Both the position numbers and the translations under genes were made by a program. 55,819 nucleotides of DNA. It comes from Bradyrhizobium sp. S69. GTDB taxonomy: Bacteria; Pseudomonadota; Alphaproteobacteria; Rhizobiales; Xanthobacteraceae. This document shows positions 41,614-54,855 of the stretch, one piece after another. Below the pieces are notes generated by a model that was not told where the DNA came from, made no database searches, and saw only the letters and a list, made by a program, of their open reading frames with translations. The stretch is taken from NCBI RefSeq assembly GCF_009766005.1, contig NZ_LMUK01000053.1, forward strand, positions 7,325-63,143, written 5' to 3'. How positions within the stretch are numbered: the first letter of the stretch is position 1; each line of letters begins with the position of its first letter.

Positions 41614-42348
41614 TCAGCCGAAATTAGCCAGCGAGGGAAAATTCTCCATCAGCCAGATGCTGAAGGTCGACATCGAGCCGGTCAGAAAGCCTATTCCCGT
41701 CAACACCATAAGCACGCCCATGGCCCGCTCTACGGTTGCCAGATGCCGCTTCAGCCGGGCCAGCACCGAGGAGAATTGCTCGATCATAAAGGCCGCCAGC
41801 AGGAACGGAATGCCGAGGCCCGCGGAATAGATCGCGAGCAAACCGGCGCCTTTGGTCACCGTCGCCTCGGCCGCGGCAACCGACAGGATCGCGGCCAGGA
41901 TCGGCCCAATGCAGGGCGTCCAGCCGAATGCGAACGCTAACCCCATCACATAGGCGCCCCACATACCTACCGGCTTCGGCGCGGTCAGTCGCCCCTCGCG
42001 CATCAGCAACGCGATCCGCGTCAGCCCGAGAAAATGCAGCCCCATGATGATGATGACAATCCCGGCCGCGATCGACAGTTGCGCCGACCAGGCGCGGATA
42101 AACCCGCCAATCAGGCTTGCGCTGGCACCAAGCGCGACAAACACGGTGGAGAAGCCGAGCACGAACATCGCAGCCGACATCATCACCGCGCGCCTCGACG
42201 CCGATGCGGTGTTGTCGTTCGCCACCTGTTCGATCGTCGCGCCGGTCAGATAAATCAGATAAGGCGGCACCAGCGGCAGCACGCAGGGCGACAGAAAACT
42301 GATGATTCCGGCGAGGAAGGCGGCCGGGATCGAAACATCGTGGATCAT
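41614..42348 (-). CDS. ccdA: CcdA-type thiol-disulfide transmembrane reductase
   Basis: A 244-residue membrane protein of the CcdA/DsbD-beta family that carries electrons across the inner membrane. Conserved cysteines are in FLSPCVLPLVPPYLIY (C22) and FGWTPCIGPIL (C146). About six membrane segments. As part of this run it could keep TlpA and the DUF255 protein reduced. It starts 58 bases from the divergent cyclase start. Confidence 0.9.
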   Translation of the reverse strand: MIHDVSIPAAFLAGIISFLSPCVLPLVPPYLIYLTGATIEQVANDNTASASRRAVMMSAAMFVLGFSTVFVALGASASLIGGFIRAWSAQLSIAAGIVIIIMGLHFLGLTRIALLMREGRLTAPKPVGMWGAYVMGLAFAFGWTPCIGPILAAILSVAAAEATVTKGAGLLAIYSAGLGIPFLLAAFMIEQFSSVLARLKRHLATVERAMGVLMVLTGIGFLTGSMSTFSIWLMENFPSLANFG

Positions 42349-42406
42349 GGCGCCACCGGCTGTTGCAAGGGATGAGATGAGATAAGACGCTTGTTTTGCG
42401 ACAGGC

Positions 42407-44548
42407 TTGACGCAAGATACGATAGGGTCATCTCTCGGGTTTCAAGTCTTGAGGCGCCCGGATGGTAGTCAAGAGGTTCTATTGAGCGTCCTCCCCGGCT
42501 TGCGGATCGGAATTCGTGGCGCCATTTCAGGGCTCGTTCTGGCGTCGATCGCCATCAGCGCCCTCGGCGTCCATCTGCTGTGGTGGAGGACCGCGGAGCG
42601 AACCAGCCGGACGCTCGCCAACACCATCAACGAACAGATCGTCTCCGCCGTCGGTGACGAATTGCAGTCGATCACGACAGAGGCGCTATCGGCGCGAACC
42701 GCGGTGCGCACCCTGTTCCAGCAAGGCGTGCTCGACACCTCCGAGGCGAACAAGCGCAAATTCGTCTTCCTGTCGCAACTTTTGGCGCAGCCTACCATTT
42801 CGTCGGTCGCGTTCGGCTGGCCGGACGGCTCGTTCTCGGCTGCGCACAAACTCGGCGATACCGCCATCGAGCTGCAGGAAATCGCCGGCGATCATTCAAA
42901 GATGCAGATCGACCGCTATGAGTTCTTCAAAGGCGATCCGCAGTTCAACAGCCGCCGCTCCGAGGACACGCATTATTCCGTGCTCGATCAGCCATGGTTT
43001 CGCGACTCGATAAAATCCGACAACCCGAGTTGGCTCACCCTGAACACGCATCCCGATGGTGAACGGCCCGCGGTCGCGTTTGCCGGGCCGATCGATGTCA
43101 ACGACAAACGCGTCGGCGTGCTCTCGATCGTGATCGAGCTCACGCGCGTTTCGCGCTTTCTGTCACAGCTCACGGTCGGAAACTCGGCGGGCGCCTTCAT
43201 CCTCGATCGCAACGGCGGCGCCATCGCCTCACCCGATACCGAAGCCGATGAAGTGACCGCGCTGAAGACCGAGGATCCATTGTTTCCGGCAGCGGTGAGC
43301 GCGATCCGGCAGGCCGGCAGCAATTATAATCCCGACGACGGCCAAGCCTATCCTGTAAGGGTCACGGTCGATGACAAGATCTATCAGGCCGTGCTGACGC
43401 CGATCTCGTTTCCCGGCTGGTCGCTGGTAACGGTCGTTCCCGAGTCGGAATTTCTAGGGCCGGTACAGATGACGATCCGGCGGCTGCTGATCGGTCTTGC
43501 GGGCCTGGTGCTGGTTGCCGGACTGTTTTCGGTCTGGTTCGCCCAACGCCTGATCGCGGCTCCCCTGATCAAGGTGGTCAACGAGATCAAGCATGTCGAG
43601 CGTTTCGACCTCGACAAGGTCGAGCGGCATCCCTCGCGGCTGACTGAAATCGAAAACCTGTCCGGGGCGATCGGCGATATGGCGCAGGGGCTCGTCGCAT
43701 TTCGGAAATATATTCCGGCCGATCTGGTCAAGCGGCTGATCAGCGAAGGCAACAAGGCCACCCTCGGCGGCGCGGTCCGTCCGATGAGCGTGATGTTCGT
43801 CGATATGGCCGGCTTTACCGGAATGTCGGAACGGCTCGGCGATCGCATCATTCCGCAATTGTCGCGTTACTTCGACGCGGTATCGACCGAAGTCCAGGCC
43901 TATGCCGGCACCATCGACAAATTCATCGGCGATGCTGTGATGGCGTTCTGGGGCGCGCCGGCGCCAAACGCCGATCACGCCGTCGATTGCTGCCGGGCCG
44001 CGCTGGCCTGTCAACGCGCCGTGCGTGATTCCGGGCTCGCCGACGACGCCGGCAACCCGATCCGGATTCGCATCGGCATCAACTCCGGCGACATGCTGGT
44101 CGGCAATATCGGCTCGGAAGTCCGGCTCAATTATACCGTGATCGGCGATGCCGTGAATATCGCGAGCCGGCTGGAAAGCGCCAACAAGATCTATGGCTCG
44201 GTGATCATCATCGGGCCGGAGACGCGCCGGCTGGCGGGTGATCACATCGCCGTTCGCGAACTTGACCGGCTCGCCGTCTACGGCCGCGCCGGCGGCCTTC
44301 AAATCTACGAGTTGCTGGCGATGACCGGCGAAACCGCCACGCCCTCGCGTTGGGTCGGCCTGTATGAATCCGGCCTCGCCTGCTATCGGGCGCGGGATTT
44401 TGCCGCCGCGATGCAGCATTTCGAGGGCGCCATCGCCGATCGGAGCCAAGATCAGCCATCCTCGATCATGATCGAGCGCTGCAAGCGGCAGTTGGAACTG
44501 CCGGCCGGTGATGATTGGAATGACACCATGATTGCGCAAACCAAATAA
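42407..44548 (+). CDS. Receptor-type class III adenylate/guanylate cyclase
   Basis: A protein of about 713 residues with an N-terminal membrane segment (ISGLVLASIAISALGVHLLWW), a large periplasmic Cache-like sensor domain, a second membrane helix (LIGLAGLVLVAGLFSVWFAQRL), a HAMP-like linker and a C-terminal cyclase domain. The catalytic start is SVMFVDMAGFTGMSERLGD near residue 461, with GDAVMAFWGAP and NYTVIGDAVNIASRLE further on. The start is uncertain: TTG 42407 is the longest option. The gene diverges from ccdA, so the sensor may be linked to that locus, but this is inference. Confidence 0.85.
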   Translation: MTQDTIGSSLGFQVLRRPDGSQEVLLSVLPGLRIGIRGAISGLVLASIAISALGVHLLWWRTAERTSRTLANTINEQIVSAVGDELQSITTEALSARTAVRTLFQQGVLDTSEANKRKFVFLSQLLAQPTISSVAFGWPDGSFSAAHKLGDTAIELQEIAGDHSKMQIDRYEFFKGDPQFNSRRSEDTHYSVLDQPWFRDSIKSDNPSWLTLNTHPDGERPAVAFAGPIDVNDKRVGVLSIVIELTRVSRFLSQLTVGNSAGAFILDRNGGAIASPDTEADEVTALKTEDPLFPAAVSAIRQAGSNYNPDDGQAYPVRVTVDDKIYQAVLTPISFPGWSLVTVVPESEFLGPVQMTIRRLLIGLAGLVLVAGLFSVWFAQRLIAAPLIKVVNEIKHVERFDLDKVERHPSRLTEIENLSGAIGDMAQGLVAFRKYIPADLVKRLISEGNKATLGGAVRPMSVMFVDMAGFTGMSERLGDRIIPQLSRYFDAVSTEVQAYAGTIDKFIGDAVMAFWGAPAPNADHAVDCCRAALACQRAVRDSGLADDAGNPIRIRIGINSGDMLVGNIGSEVRLNYTVIGDAVNIASRLESANKIYGSVIIIGPETRRLAGDHIAVRELDRLAVYGRAGGLQIYELLAMTGETATPSRWVGLYESGLACYRARDFAAAMQHFEGAIADRSQDQPSSIMIERCKRQLELPAGDDWNDTMIAQTK

Positions 44549-44727
44549 GGCGGCAAAAAGTGAGGCCGCAAAAAGCCTGGTCCGATCTCACGGCTCTCAC
44601 CGCATCGGGCGAATGAGACGCGGCAAAATTCCCGAACACGGAATTTGGCACGAACCGGCTTGTGCAGGAGAGTGTTGCCGCAACCGCCGGTGAACCCTAT
44701 GCTGAAAAAAATTCAGCGAGGAACCGC

Positions 44728-45681
44728 ATGATCACGCCGCTCGATCCCGTCATCGCCGAGATCATTCCGAAGCTGCCGCTGCGTGATCCCACCACGATGA
44801 CCCCGGAGAGCGCGCGCGATGCGCTGCGGGCGCTGGCTGCGGCGCGCGCCGCCGTTCCGCCGCCACCGGTCGGCGACATCAAGAATATCACCGTCGCCGG
44901 CACCCTTGCCGTGCGGGTGTATCGGAACACGCAAGATCAAACGCCAACCGTGGTGTTCTTCCACGGCGGCGGCTGGGTCGCCGGCGATCTTGAAACCCAT
45001 GACCGGCAGGCGCGCCTGCTCGCCAACGAGACCGGCGCGGTCGTGGTCTCCGTCGACTACCGGCGTCCGCCGGAAACCCGCTTCCCGGGCGCGTTCGAAG
45101 ATGCGTTCGCGGCCACCAAGGACATCATCAAGCGCATCGACGAGTTCGGCGGCGACGTCAGGCGCGTCGGCGTCGCCGGCGATAGCGCGGGTGGCAATCT
45201 GGCGGCCGCCGTCGCCATCGCCTGCCGCGACGAGGGCATCGCGCTCGCCGGTCAATTGCTGGTCTATCCGGTGATCGACGCCGCCGGCAATTATGCCGAC
45301 CCCACAGAGAACGCGCGTTATCCCTCACGCAGCGAAAACGCCGAGGGTTACTTCCTGTCGCGCGCGGTGATGGAATGGTTCGCCGGGCATTATCTGGAAG
45401 ACACACGTCACGGCACCGACTGGCGCGCGTCGCCGTTGCGCGCCAAAAACCTTTCCGGTGTAGCGCCGGCGATCGTCGCGACCGCGTGGTTCGATCCGCT
45501 GCGCGACGAAGGCAAGGCCTATGCCGAGGCGCTGAAGGCCGCAGGTGTCGCCACCACCTATTACGACGGCCCCGGCCTGATCCATGGCTATTTCGGCCTC
45601 GGCGAGGCATCGGAGGCAGCGAGGAAAGAAGCGCAACGCGCGCGCGCCGATTTCAAGGCTTTGCTCGAGCGCGGGACATAG
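44728..45681 (+). CDS. Alpha/beta hydrolase, HSL-type esterase
   Basis: A 317-residue esterase of the hormone-sensitive-lipase family. FFHGGGWVAGD is the oxyanion-hole motif (residues 79-83) and VAGDSAGGNLA carries the nucleophile Ser153. The catalytic Asp and His follow near TAWFDPLRDEG and GLIHGYFGL. ATG 44728 follows GAGGAA; GTG 44662 is a longer alternative. It is 76 bases before the Baeyer-Villiger monooxygenase, and such pairs oxidise a ketone and then hydrolyse the ester. Confidence 0.88.
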   Translation: MITPLDPVIAEIIPKLPLRDPTTMTPESARDALRALAAARAAVPPPPVGDIKNITVAGTLAVRVYRNTQDQTPTVVFFHGGGWVAGDLETHDRQARLLANETGAVVVSVDYRRPPETRFPGAFEDAFAATKDIIKRIDEFGGDVRRVGVAGDSAGGNLAAAVAIACRDEGIALAGQLLVYPVIDAAGNYADPTENARYPSRSENAEGYFLSRAVMEWFAGHYLEDTRHGTDWRASPLRAKNLSGVAPAIVATAWFDPLRDEGKAYAEALKAAGVATTYYDGPGLIHGYFGLGEASEAARKEAQRARADFKALLERGT

Positions 45682-45757
45682 CAGCAAGCCCCCTTCGCTC
45701 CGACAGACCGTCACTGGCAATATCAACCTGGACAAGAAACGATCCAAAGAAACTATC

Positions 45758-47506
<1,749 letters not shown>

Positions 47507-47513
47507 GAGGCTT

Positions 47514-47607
47514 TTGTTTTGACGCGTTTTCTTCACGCGAACCGGTACCCGCGGAGCCTGTCATCGGGCGCGCGTTCGCGCGACCCGTTGGCTCGAAAAC
47601 GCTCTTA
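47514..47607. repeat. Dispersed intergenic repeat (copy 2, reversed, with insertion)
   Basis: Contains gttttgacgcgttttctt and ggctcgaaaacgctc, the reverse complement of the ends of the element at 24703-24758, with about 30 extra bases in the middle. It lies between the convergent BVMO and serine hydrolase genes. Confidence 0.75.
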
Positions 47608-48729
47608 GTCCACCAGGCTGGCCAAAAATACTTCGCGCAAGATGGCGATCGGCGCGCGCGCTTGATCTTCGGTCGTGTAGTTGCCCGCAGTCACCGCCAG
47701 CACGAATTCCTGTTCCGGAAAAACGAACAGGCGCTGTCCGCCGAGGCCAAAGGCGCCGATCCACTTGGCGCCATAGGTGCCCGACTTTCCCGACACGGCG
47801 AGTTCGCCGAGATACCAATGGTAGCCGTAGCGCCGCCCATCATCCACCATCGCGGCGGGACGAAAGCTGGCATCGAGCCAATCGGCAGGCACAATCGTCC
47901 GATCATCCGATTTGCCCCCGGCGACGATCATCTGTCCGATGCGCGCGAGATCGCGCGGCCTCAGCCTGAGGCCCGATGCGGCTGAGGCAACGCCGTCGGC
48001 CCCCTTGGTCCAGTCGGCAGCCTCGATCCCCAATGGTCCGAACAAGGCGGTCCTGGCGAATGTGGGGAGATCGACCCCGGTGCCGCGTTCGATCAATCGG
48101 CCAAGCAGCGCGGTCGCGCCGCCGTTGTAGATGTAACCCTTGCCGGGCGCCCCCAGCATCGGGCGCTCCAGGACAAAGCGATAGCGATCCGGCGCGCTGT
48201 CCATCGCGACTTCATCGGAATGAATCCACGGCAGGTCTTCATTCCATTTGAGGCCAAGCGTCATCGTCAAAGCGTGGAAAATCGTCAGACGCGCTTTGTC
48301 GGGGTCCTTGGCGATATCCGAATATTCGGGAAACTGGGCCAGCAAGGGCTGGTCCGGCGCCGGCACGCGCTGCTGGCCGAGCGCGATGCCATAGAGCAAC
48401 CCGACGATGCTCTTGGTCACCGATCGCATATCGTGCAGCGTATCCGCGGTGAATTCGACGGTGGCGGGTGCGCCTTCGCCGGTTTGATCGGTGCCCGTCA
48501 TGTAGCGTTCGAACACCACGCGCCCTTTTCGCAAGGCCACGACGGCGTGCACGTTCAGCAATCGTCCGGCGGCTTCGAGCGCCGCGAAACGCGCGGCCAG
48601 ATCGGGCGCAAATCCCACGCTCTCGGGCGCGGCAAGCTCAAACGAGGTCGCCGCCGCCGCGGTCCGCCGGCCGATGGCGCTGGCCGTCAGAATCGCTCCC
48701 GCAGCCTTAAGCGCATCACGCCGGTTCAT
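47605..48729 (-). CDS. Tat-exported serine hydrolase, beta-lactamase family
   Basis: A 374-residue protein of the beta-lactamase/PBP4-like family. The N-terminus MNRRDALKAAGAILTAS is a twin-arginine signal (RRDALK plus hydrophobic stretch). The catalytic SxxK is in MRSVTKSIVGLLYG and the Tyr motif in YIYNGGATALLG. ATG 48729 is taken because it begins the Tat signal; upstream codons to 48768 look non-coding. The substrate is unknown; members include 6-aminohexanoate-dimer hydrolase-like enzymes. Confidence 0.82.
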   Translation of the reverse strand: MNRRDALKAAGAILTASAIGRRTAAAATSFELAAPESVGFAPDLAARFAALEAAGRLLNVHAVVALRKGRVVFERYMTGTDQTGEGAPATVEFTADTLHDMRSVTKSIVGLLYGIALGQQRVPAPDQPLLAQFPEYSDIAKDPDKARLTIFHALTMTLGLKWNEDLPWIHSDEVAMDSAPDRYRFVLERPMLGAPGKGYIYNGGATALLGRLIERGTGVDLPTFARTALFGPLGIEAADWTKGADGVASAASGLRLRPRDLARIGQMIVAGGKSDDRTIVPADWLDASFRPAAMVDDGRRYGYHWYLGELAVSGKSGTYGAKWIGAFGLGGQRLFVFPEQEFVLAVTAGNYTTEDQARAPIAILREVFLASLVD

Positions 48730-48857
48730 CAGCAGCCTCACGGATTGTCCATCGGATCGGGAGAACAACCATCGCGCGAGCCGCGGGCTGTGCCAAGGGA
48801 CATGCCGGGGGACGAGGGCTCAAAATAGCGTGGTCGGCGAAGCAGAACAGAGACCCA

Positions 48858-48893
48858 TCAAAAAAGCCGGCGGTCTTGCGACGCGCCGGCTTT
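48858..48893 (-). terminator. Rho-independent terminator of clpA
   Basis: Arms aaagccggc (48863-48871) and gccggcttt (48885-48893) form a stem that, on the minus strand, runs into a T-run (48859-48865 are A on the plus strand). It lies 23 bases after the clpA stop. Confidence 0.85.
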
Positions 48894-48915
48894 CTGATTC
48901 CTAGTGATCGCAGGC

Positions 48916-51333
<2,418 letters not shown>

Positions 51334-51606
51334 TCGCGTCCTCTGTGGCCCCCGGCCATCATGATCGCCGTTGGCCGGTCAGGCAACAACAACCTTCATC
51401 ACACTTATGGAGTCTATATAGTCACACTGGATCGCGGCGAAAGACCGGTTCCGCGACTGCTTTACGCCAGACGTCACGCTATCCCCAGCCCCGAAGCGTC
51501 CCACACAAAACCGACGCCGCGCCCCGTAAAACCACGTACGGCCCGCGCCGTTGCCGTGTTCGATGCAAGACCCGTTCCGGATTTCGGTGAATTGACGCCG
51601 GCCAGA

Positions 51607-52023
51607 TTACTTCTTTTCCATTACGCATTGCAGGGGATGCTGGTGCTTGCGGGCAAAGTCCATCACCTGCGTCACCTTGGTCTCGGCGATCTCGTAGGTA
51701 AAAACACCGCACTCCCCGATTCCGTGATGATGGACGTGGAGCATGATCTTGGTGGCGGCCTCGATGTCCTTCTGGAAGAATTTCTCCAGGACGTGAACGA
51801 CAAACTCCATCGGGGTATAATCGTCGTTCAAGATCAGCACCCGATACAGGTTCGGGCGCTTGGTCTTCGGCTTGACCTTGGCGATGACGGACGTAGCCGG
51901 GCCGCCGCTGCCACCGGAGCGGTTCTCGTCGTTGCCGGCCATTCGAGGCGCGGAAACAGCGACGGGCGGCGCGGCGTCATTGGGTATCGAGGTCAATCGG
52001 GATATGGACGTTAATTGAAGCAT
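51607..52023 (-). CDS. clpS: ATP-dependent Clp protease adaptor ClpS
   Basis: The N-degron adaptor of ClpAP. The core is YRVLILNDDYTPMEFVVHVLEKFF with HVHHHGIGECGVFTYEIAETK and VMDFARKHQHPLQCVMEK, all standard. The N-terminal part before KTKRPNLYRV is long and low in conservation. I give ATG 52023 (138 residues); ATG 51942 (111 residues) is equally possible. It is upstream of clpA in the same direction. Confidence 0.9.
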   Translation of the reverse strand: MLQLTSISRLTSIPNDAAPPVAVSAPRMAGNDENRSGGSGGPATSVIAKVKPKTKRPNLYRVLILNDDYTPMEFVVHVLEKFFQKDIEAATKIMLHVHHHGIGECGVFTYEIAETKVTQVMDFARKHQHPLQCVMEKK

Positions 52024-52442
52024 GGCACGGGCGTTCGAAATCTCCACGGAAAACCGGACGGCGGCCGGGTGTAGCGCAGAGTTCCCAGACACGCTGCCAG
52101 ATCGCCGCTCCCCGCCGCACCGACCCGTCCGCAGGATCGATACCGGGAATATGGAGCGCTGGCAGGCCCACCGCAAGCACGCAAATACCAGCCAAACGCG
52201 GCTTGCGGCCGCCCTGACCCGGTTCGTCGATCCCGACAAGGTTAATCAATTCCGATGGATTTGACAAAGCCATGCCCATGGCCGTTCAGCAGCTATTGAC
52301 GATAGCGAGCGGTTGACGGCGCTGATTCGCAGTTCCGCGGCTATTGACCGAGTTTTATCGAGACCGATTTACCACCTGTTTAGTGGCGGCATCCGAGATG
52401 GCGGCAGCAACCCGACTCAGGGACGCAACCTCGGTGACAGCC
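52024..52442. other. Intergenic region between clpS and the VWA pilus protein
   Basis: A 419-base stretch between divergent genes. No recognisable protein or repeat is seen. It presumably holds the promoters of clpS and of the VWA gene, but I see no convincing boxes. Confidence 0.5.
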
Positions 52443-54299
52443 ATGTTCGCTAGATTTATTATCCGTCATATTCGCGACGCCGCCCGCCGTTTCGTCGGCG
52501 CCAACGACGGCAATATCGCGGTGATCTTTACCCTTGCAGCGATCCCCGTGATCGGCTTCGTGGGCGCGGCGATCGACTACAGCCGGGTCAACAGCGCGCG
52601 TTCGTCCATGCAGGCCGCGCTGGACTCGACCGCATTGATGCTGTCGAAAGATATCTCCAGCGGCACCGTTGCCACGACCACCAGCGCGATCCAGCAGGCG
52701 GCGCAGGCCTATTTCAAGGCGCTCTACACCAATCCGGACGGCACGCTCGTTCCTAACGCTGCGAACCAAACCGTTGCCGCGACCTACACCGCGAATAACG
52801 GCAATATGGGCAACACCGTCCAGCTCACCGCAACCGCGTCGGTCACCACCGACTTCCTGAGGGTGGTCAGCAAGAGTTTGAGCACGATGAACTTCACCGT
52901 GAATTCGACCACCGCGTGGGGCAATGTGAAGATGCGCGTCGCGCTCGCGCTCGACAACACGGGGTCAATGGCCGACAACGGCAAGATCACCGCGCTGCGC
53001 AATGCGGTCGCCGGAAACGGCGGCCTGATCGACCAGCTCAGCGGGCTCGCCAAGAATCCCGGAGACGTCTATATCTCGGTCATCCCGTTCGCCAAGGTCG
53101 TCAATGTCGGCTCCAGCTACGCTGGCGCGACCTGGATCGACTGGACTGACTGGCAGAATCCGCCAACGTCCCAACCGGCCAACGCCGTCGGCAACCCGAA
53201 CGGCCAGGCGACGCTTCCGAGCAACTGGTCCAGCATCGGGCCGGGCTCGCAATGTCCGTTCTCGAACAGCAATGGTGGGTTTACCTGTACGAGTGGCCCG
53301 GTAAATGGCAGCGCGAACTGCATGAGCGGCAGCAACTGCCAGGGCGGCAGCAGGAACGTGGTACCATCGAGCGGCACATATAGCGGCTACATTTGCCCAA
53401 GCGTCGACTACAATTCGCACACCCTCTACAACGGATGCTGGAACAGCGTACCAAATACGACGCAGCAGATTTATTGCACGGGTAGATCGAGCAACTGCAA
53501 CACCGGTATGGGTAACAGCACGGCCACGTGCAGCGGCAGTGGCAATAACGTTTCGTGCACGCAAACCGTCAACACCGGTACCTACACCCACACCTGGGTC
53601 GCTAATGCGACCAGTACCTGGACCGGCTGCATCACCGACCGCACGCAAAGCTTTGACGAAACCGGCGATGCGCCGACATCGAATATTGCAGCGACGCTGT
53701 TCCCGGCCAACCAGTACTATGAGAACAGCGAGGCCTATTGCCAGAGCAACAACTCACCGGCGCTCGAGCCGATCATGCCGATGTCGTACGATTGGTCGAC
53801 CATGAAAACCAACATCAACGCCATGCAGCCGACCGGCGGCACCGATCAGTCGGTCGGACTGGCCTGGGCCTGGCAGTCACTGCTGCAAACCGGCCCGATC
53901 CCGGCGCCGGCCGAAGACCCCAATGCAACCTACAACAGGGTCATCATTATCCTGTCGGACGGCCTCAATACCGAGGACCGCTGGCCGGCCTACGGCAACG
54001 GCAGCACACAGAATACCAACTCGCAAGGCGTTGGCTATATCGACATCCGGCAGGCGCAGCAGTGCCTGAATCTTCGAAACGCCACGGATGCCGCCGGCAA
54101 GCCGATGTACACGGTCTACACCATTCAGGTCGACACCAGCTCGCCGCCGGATCCGACCTCGACACTCCTTCAATCCTGCGCCAGTTCCAACGGGAAGGCG
54201 GATCCCAGCAAGTTCTTCATGCTGACCAGTTCGAGCCAGATCGCCACGACGTTCACCACGATCGGAACCGCACTGAGCCAGCTCCGGGTCGCCCAATAA
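52443..54299 (+). CDS. TadG-like pilus-associated protein with VWA domain and Cys-rich insertion
   Basis: A protein of about 618 residues. It starts with a short cytoplasmic part and one transmembrane segment (IAVIFTLAAIPVIGFVGAAIDYSR), the Tad/Flp pilus assembly type, as in TadE/TadG. A von Willebrand A domain follows, with the MIDAS motif in LALDNTGSM near residue 170 and IILSDGLNTED further on. Between these, about 200 residues (233-440) are rich in Ser, Asn, Thr, Gly with 12 cysteines, unlike the rest. ATG 52443 is chosen; 52344 or 52398 would lengthen it. A strong terminator follows. No other tad genes are in the window. Confidence 0.82.
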   Translation: MFARFIIRHIRDAARRFVGANDGNIAVIFTLAAIPVIGFVGAAIDYSRVNSARSSMQAALDSTALMLSKDISSGTVATTTSAIQQAAQAYFKALYTNPDGTLVPNAANQTVAATYTANNGNMGNTVQLTATASVTTDFLRVVSKSLSTMNFTVNSTTAWGNVKMRVALALDNTGSMADNGKITALRNAVAGNGGLIDQLSGLAKNPGDVYISVIPFAKVVNVGSSYAGATWIDWTDWQNPPTSQPANAVGNPNGQATLPSNWSSIGPGSQCPFSNSNGGFTCTSGPVNGSANCMSGSNCQGGSRNVVPSSGTYSGYICPSVDYNSHTLYNGCWNSVPNTTQQIYCTGRSSNCNTGMGNSTATCSGSGNNVSCTQTVNTGTYTHTWVANATSTWTGCITDRTQSFDETGDAPTSNIAATLFPANQYYENSEAYCQSNNSPALEPIMPMSYDWSTMKTNINAMQPTGGTDQSVGLAWAWQSLLQTGPIPAPAEDPNATYNRVIIILSDGLNTEDRWPAYGNGSTQNTNSQGVGYIDIRQAQQCLNLRNATDAAGKPMYTVYTIQVDTSSPPDPTSTLLQSCASSNGKADPSKFFMLTSSSQIATTFTTIGTALSQLRVAQ

Positions 54300-54330
54300 T
54301 TCAAGGCGACGCCGAAACACCCGACACGAA

Positions 54331-54363
54331 AAAGCCCGGCCATAACGGCCGGGCTTTTGTTTT
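54331..54363 (+). terminator. Rho-independent terminator after the VWA gene
   Basis: An 11-base-pair stem (aaagcccggcc / ggccgggcttt) with a five-base loop is followed by a T-rich run to 54363. It separates the VWA gene from the convergent phasin gene. Confidence 0.9.
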
Positions 54364-54429
54364 AGCAACGAGAAGTTTTCAAGCGCCCCGCTCCGATTCG
54401 ATCGGAACGGAAGGCTCCGGCGCCTGCGA

Positions 54430-54741
54430 TTACTGGGCGGCCGGGGTGAACTTCGAAGCCAGGCCTTCCAGCGGCTTGAAGGTCTGCTTGGCGAGATCGG
54501 TATAGAGCCCTGCGATCTTCTGCGACTCGGCCACGAAGGTCTCGTAGGCGGACTTCGCGAACTCGGTCTGCACTTCCAGCACCTTGTCGATCGACTTCAC
54601 GCCGGACAGCTTTTCGACGTACGATTTGGTGTCTTCAAACGACTTCTTGGTGTAGTCGCCGTAGGCGGTCGCGATCGCCTGAACGCCGCTTTGCAGAGAA
54701 GTGCCGTACTGCTGAATCTCTTCGACTTTAATAACCATCAT
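54430..54741 (-). CDS. Phasin family protein
   Basis: A 103-residue amphipathic helical protein of the phasin_2 family, which coats polyhydroxyalkanoate granules. Typical: SLQSGVQAIATAYGDYTKKSFEDTKSYVEKLSGVKS and FAKSAYETFVAESQKI. ATG 54741 follows AAGGACTCC; a second ATG three bases on is possible. An upstream frame to 54852 reads the promoter. Dyads of TGC-N3-GCA type lie in the promoter. Confidence 0.9.
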   Translation of the reverse strand: MMVIKVEEIQQYGTSLQSGVQAIATAYGDYTKKSFEDTKSYVEKLSGVKSIDKVLEVQTEFAKSAYETFVAESQKIAGLYTDLAKQTFKPLEGLASKFTPAAQ

Positions 54742-54811
54742 GGAGTCCTTTCCCAGACTGATATTTGACAGATCGGCGGGGAGGTCCCGGCTCCCTGACA
54801 ACGCAAACATA

Positions 54812-54855
54812 GTGCGGCGCACAATAAAGTCAACAATATTTGTGCGACGCACAAA
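54812..54855 (-). promoter_or_regulatory. Phasin promoter with two TGC-N3-GCA operators (PhaR-like)
   Basis: On the minus strand TTGACT (-35, 54828-54833), 16 bases, TATGTT (-10). Two dyads share TGCGNCGCA: GTGCGGCGCAC (54812-54822), inside the spacer, and a perfect TTTGTGCGACGCACAAA (54839-54855) just upstream. Their centres are 30 bases apart. PhaR of other alphaproteobacteria binds TGC-N3/4-GCA sites in phasin promoters. Confidence 0.7.

Noticed and set aside
54742..54852. Upstream extension of the phasin frame (MRRTNIVDF...)
   Set aside because: It would translate the promoter and both dyads; ATG 54741 with AAGGA is the better start.
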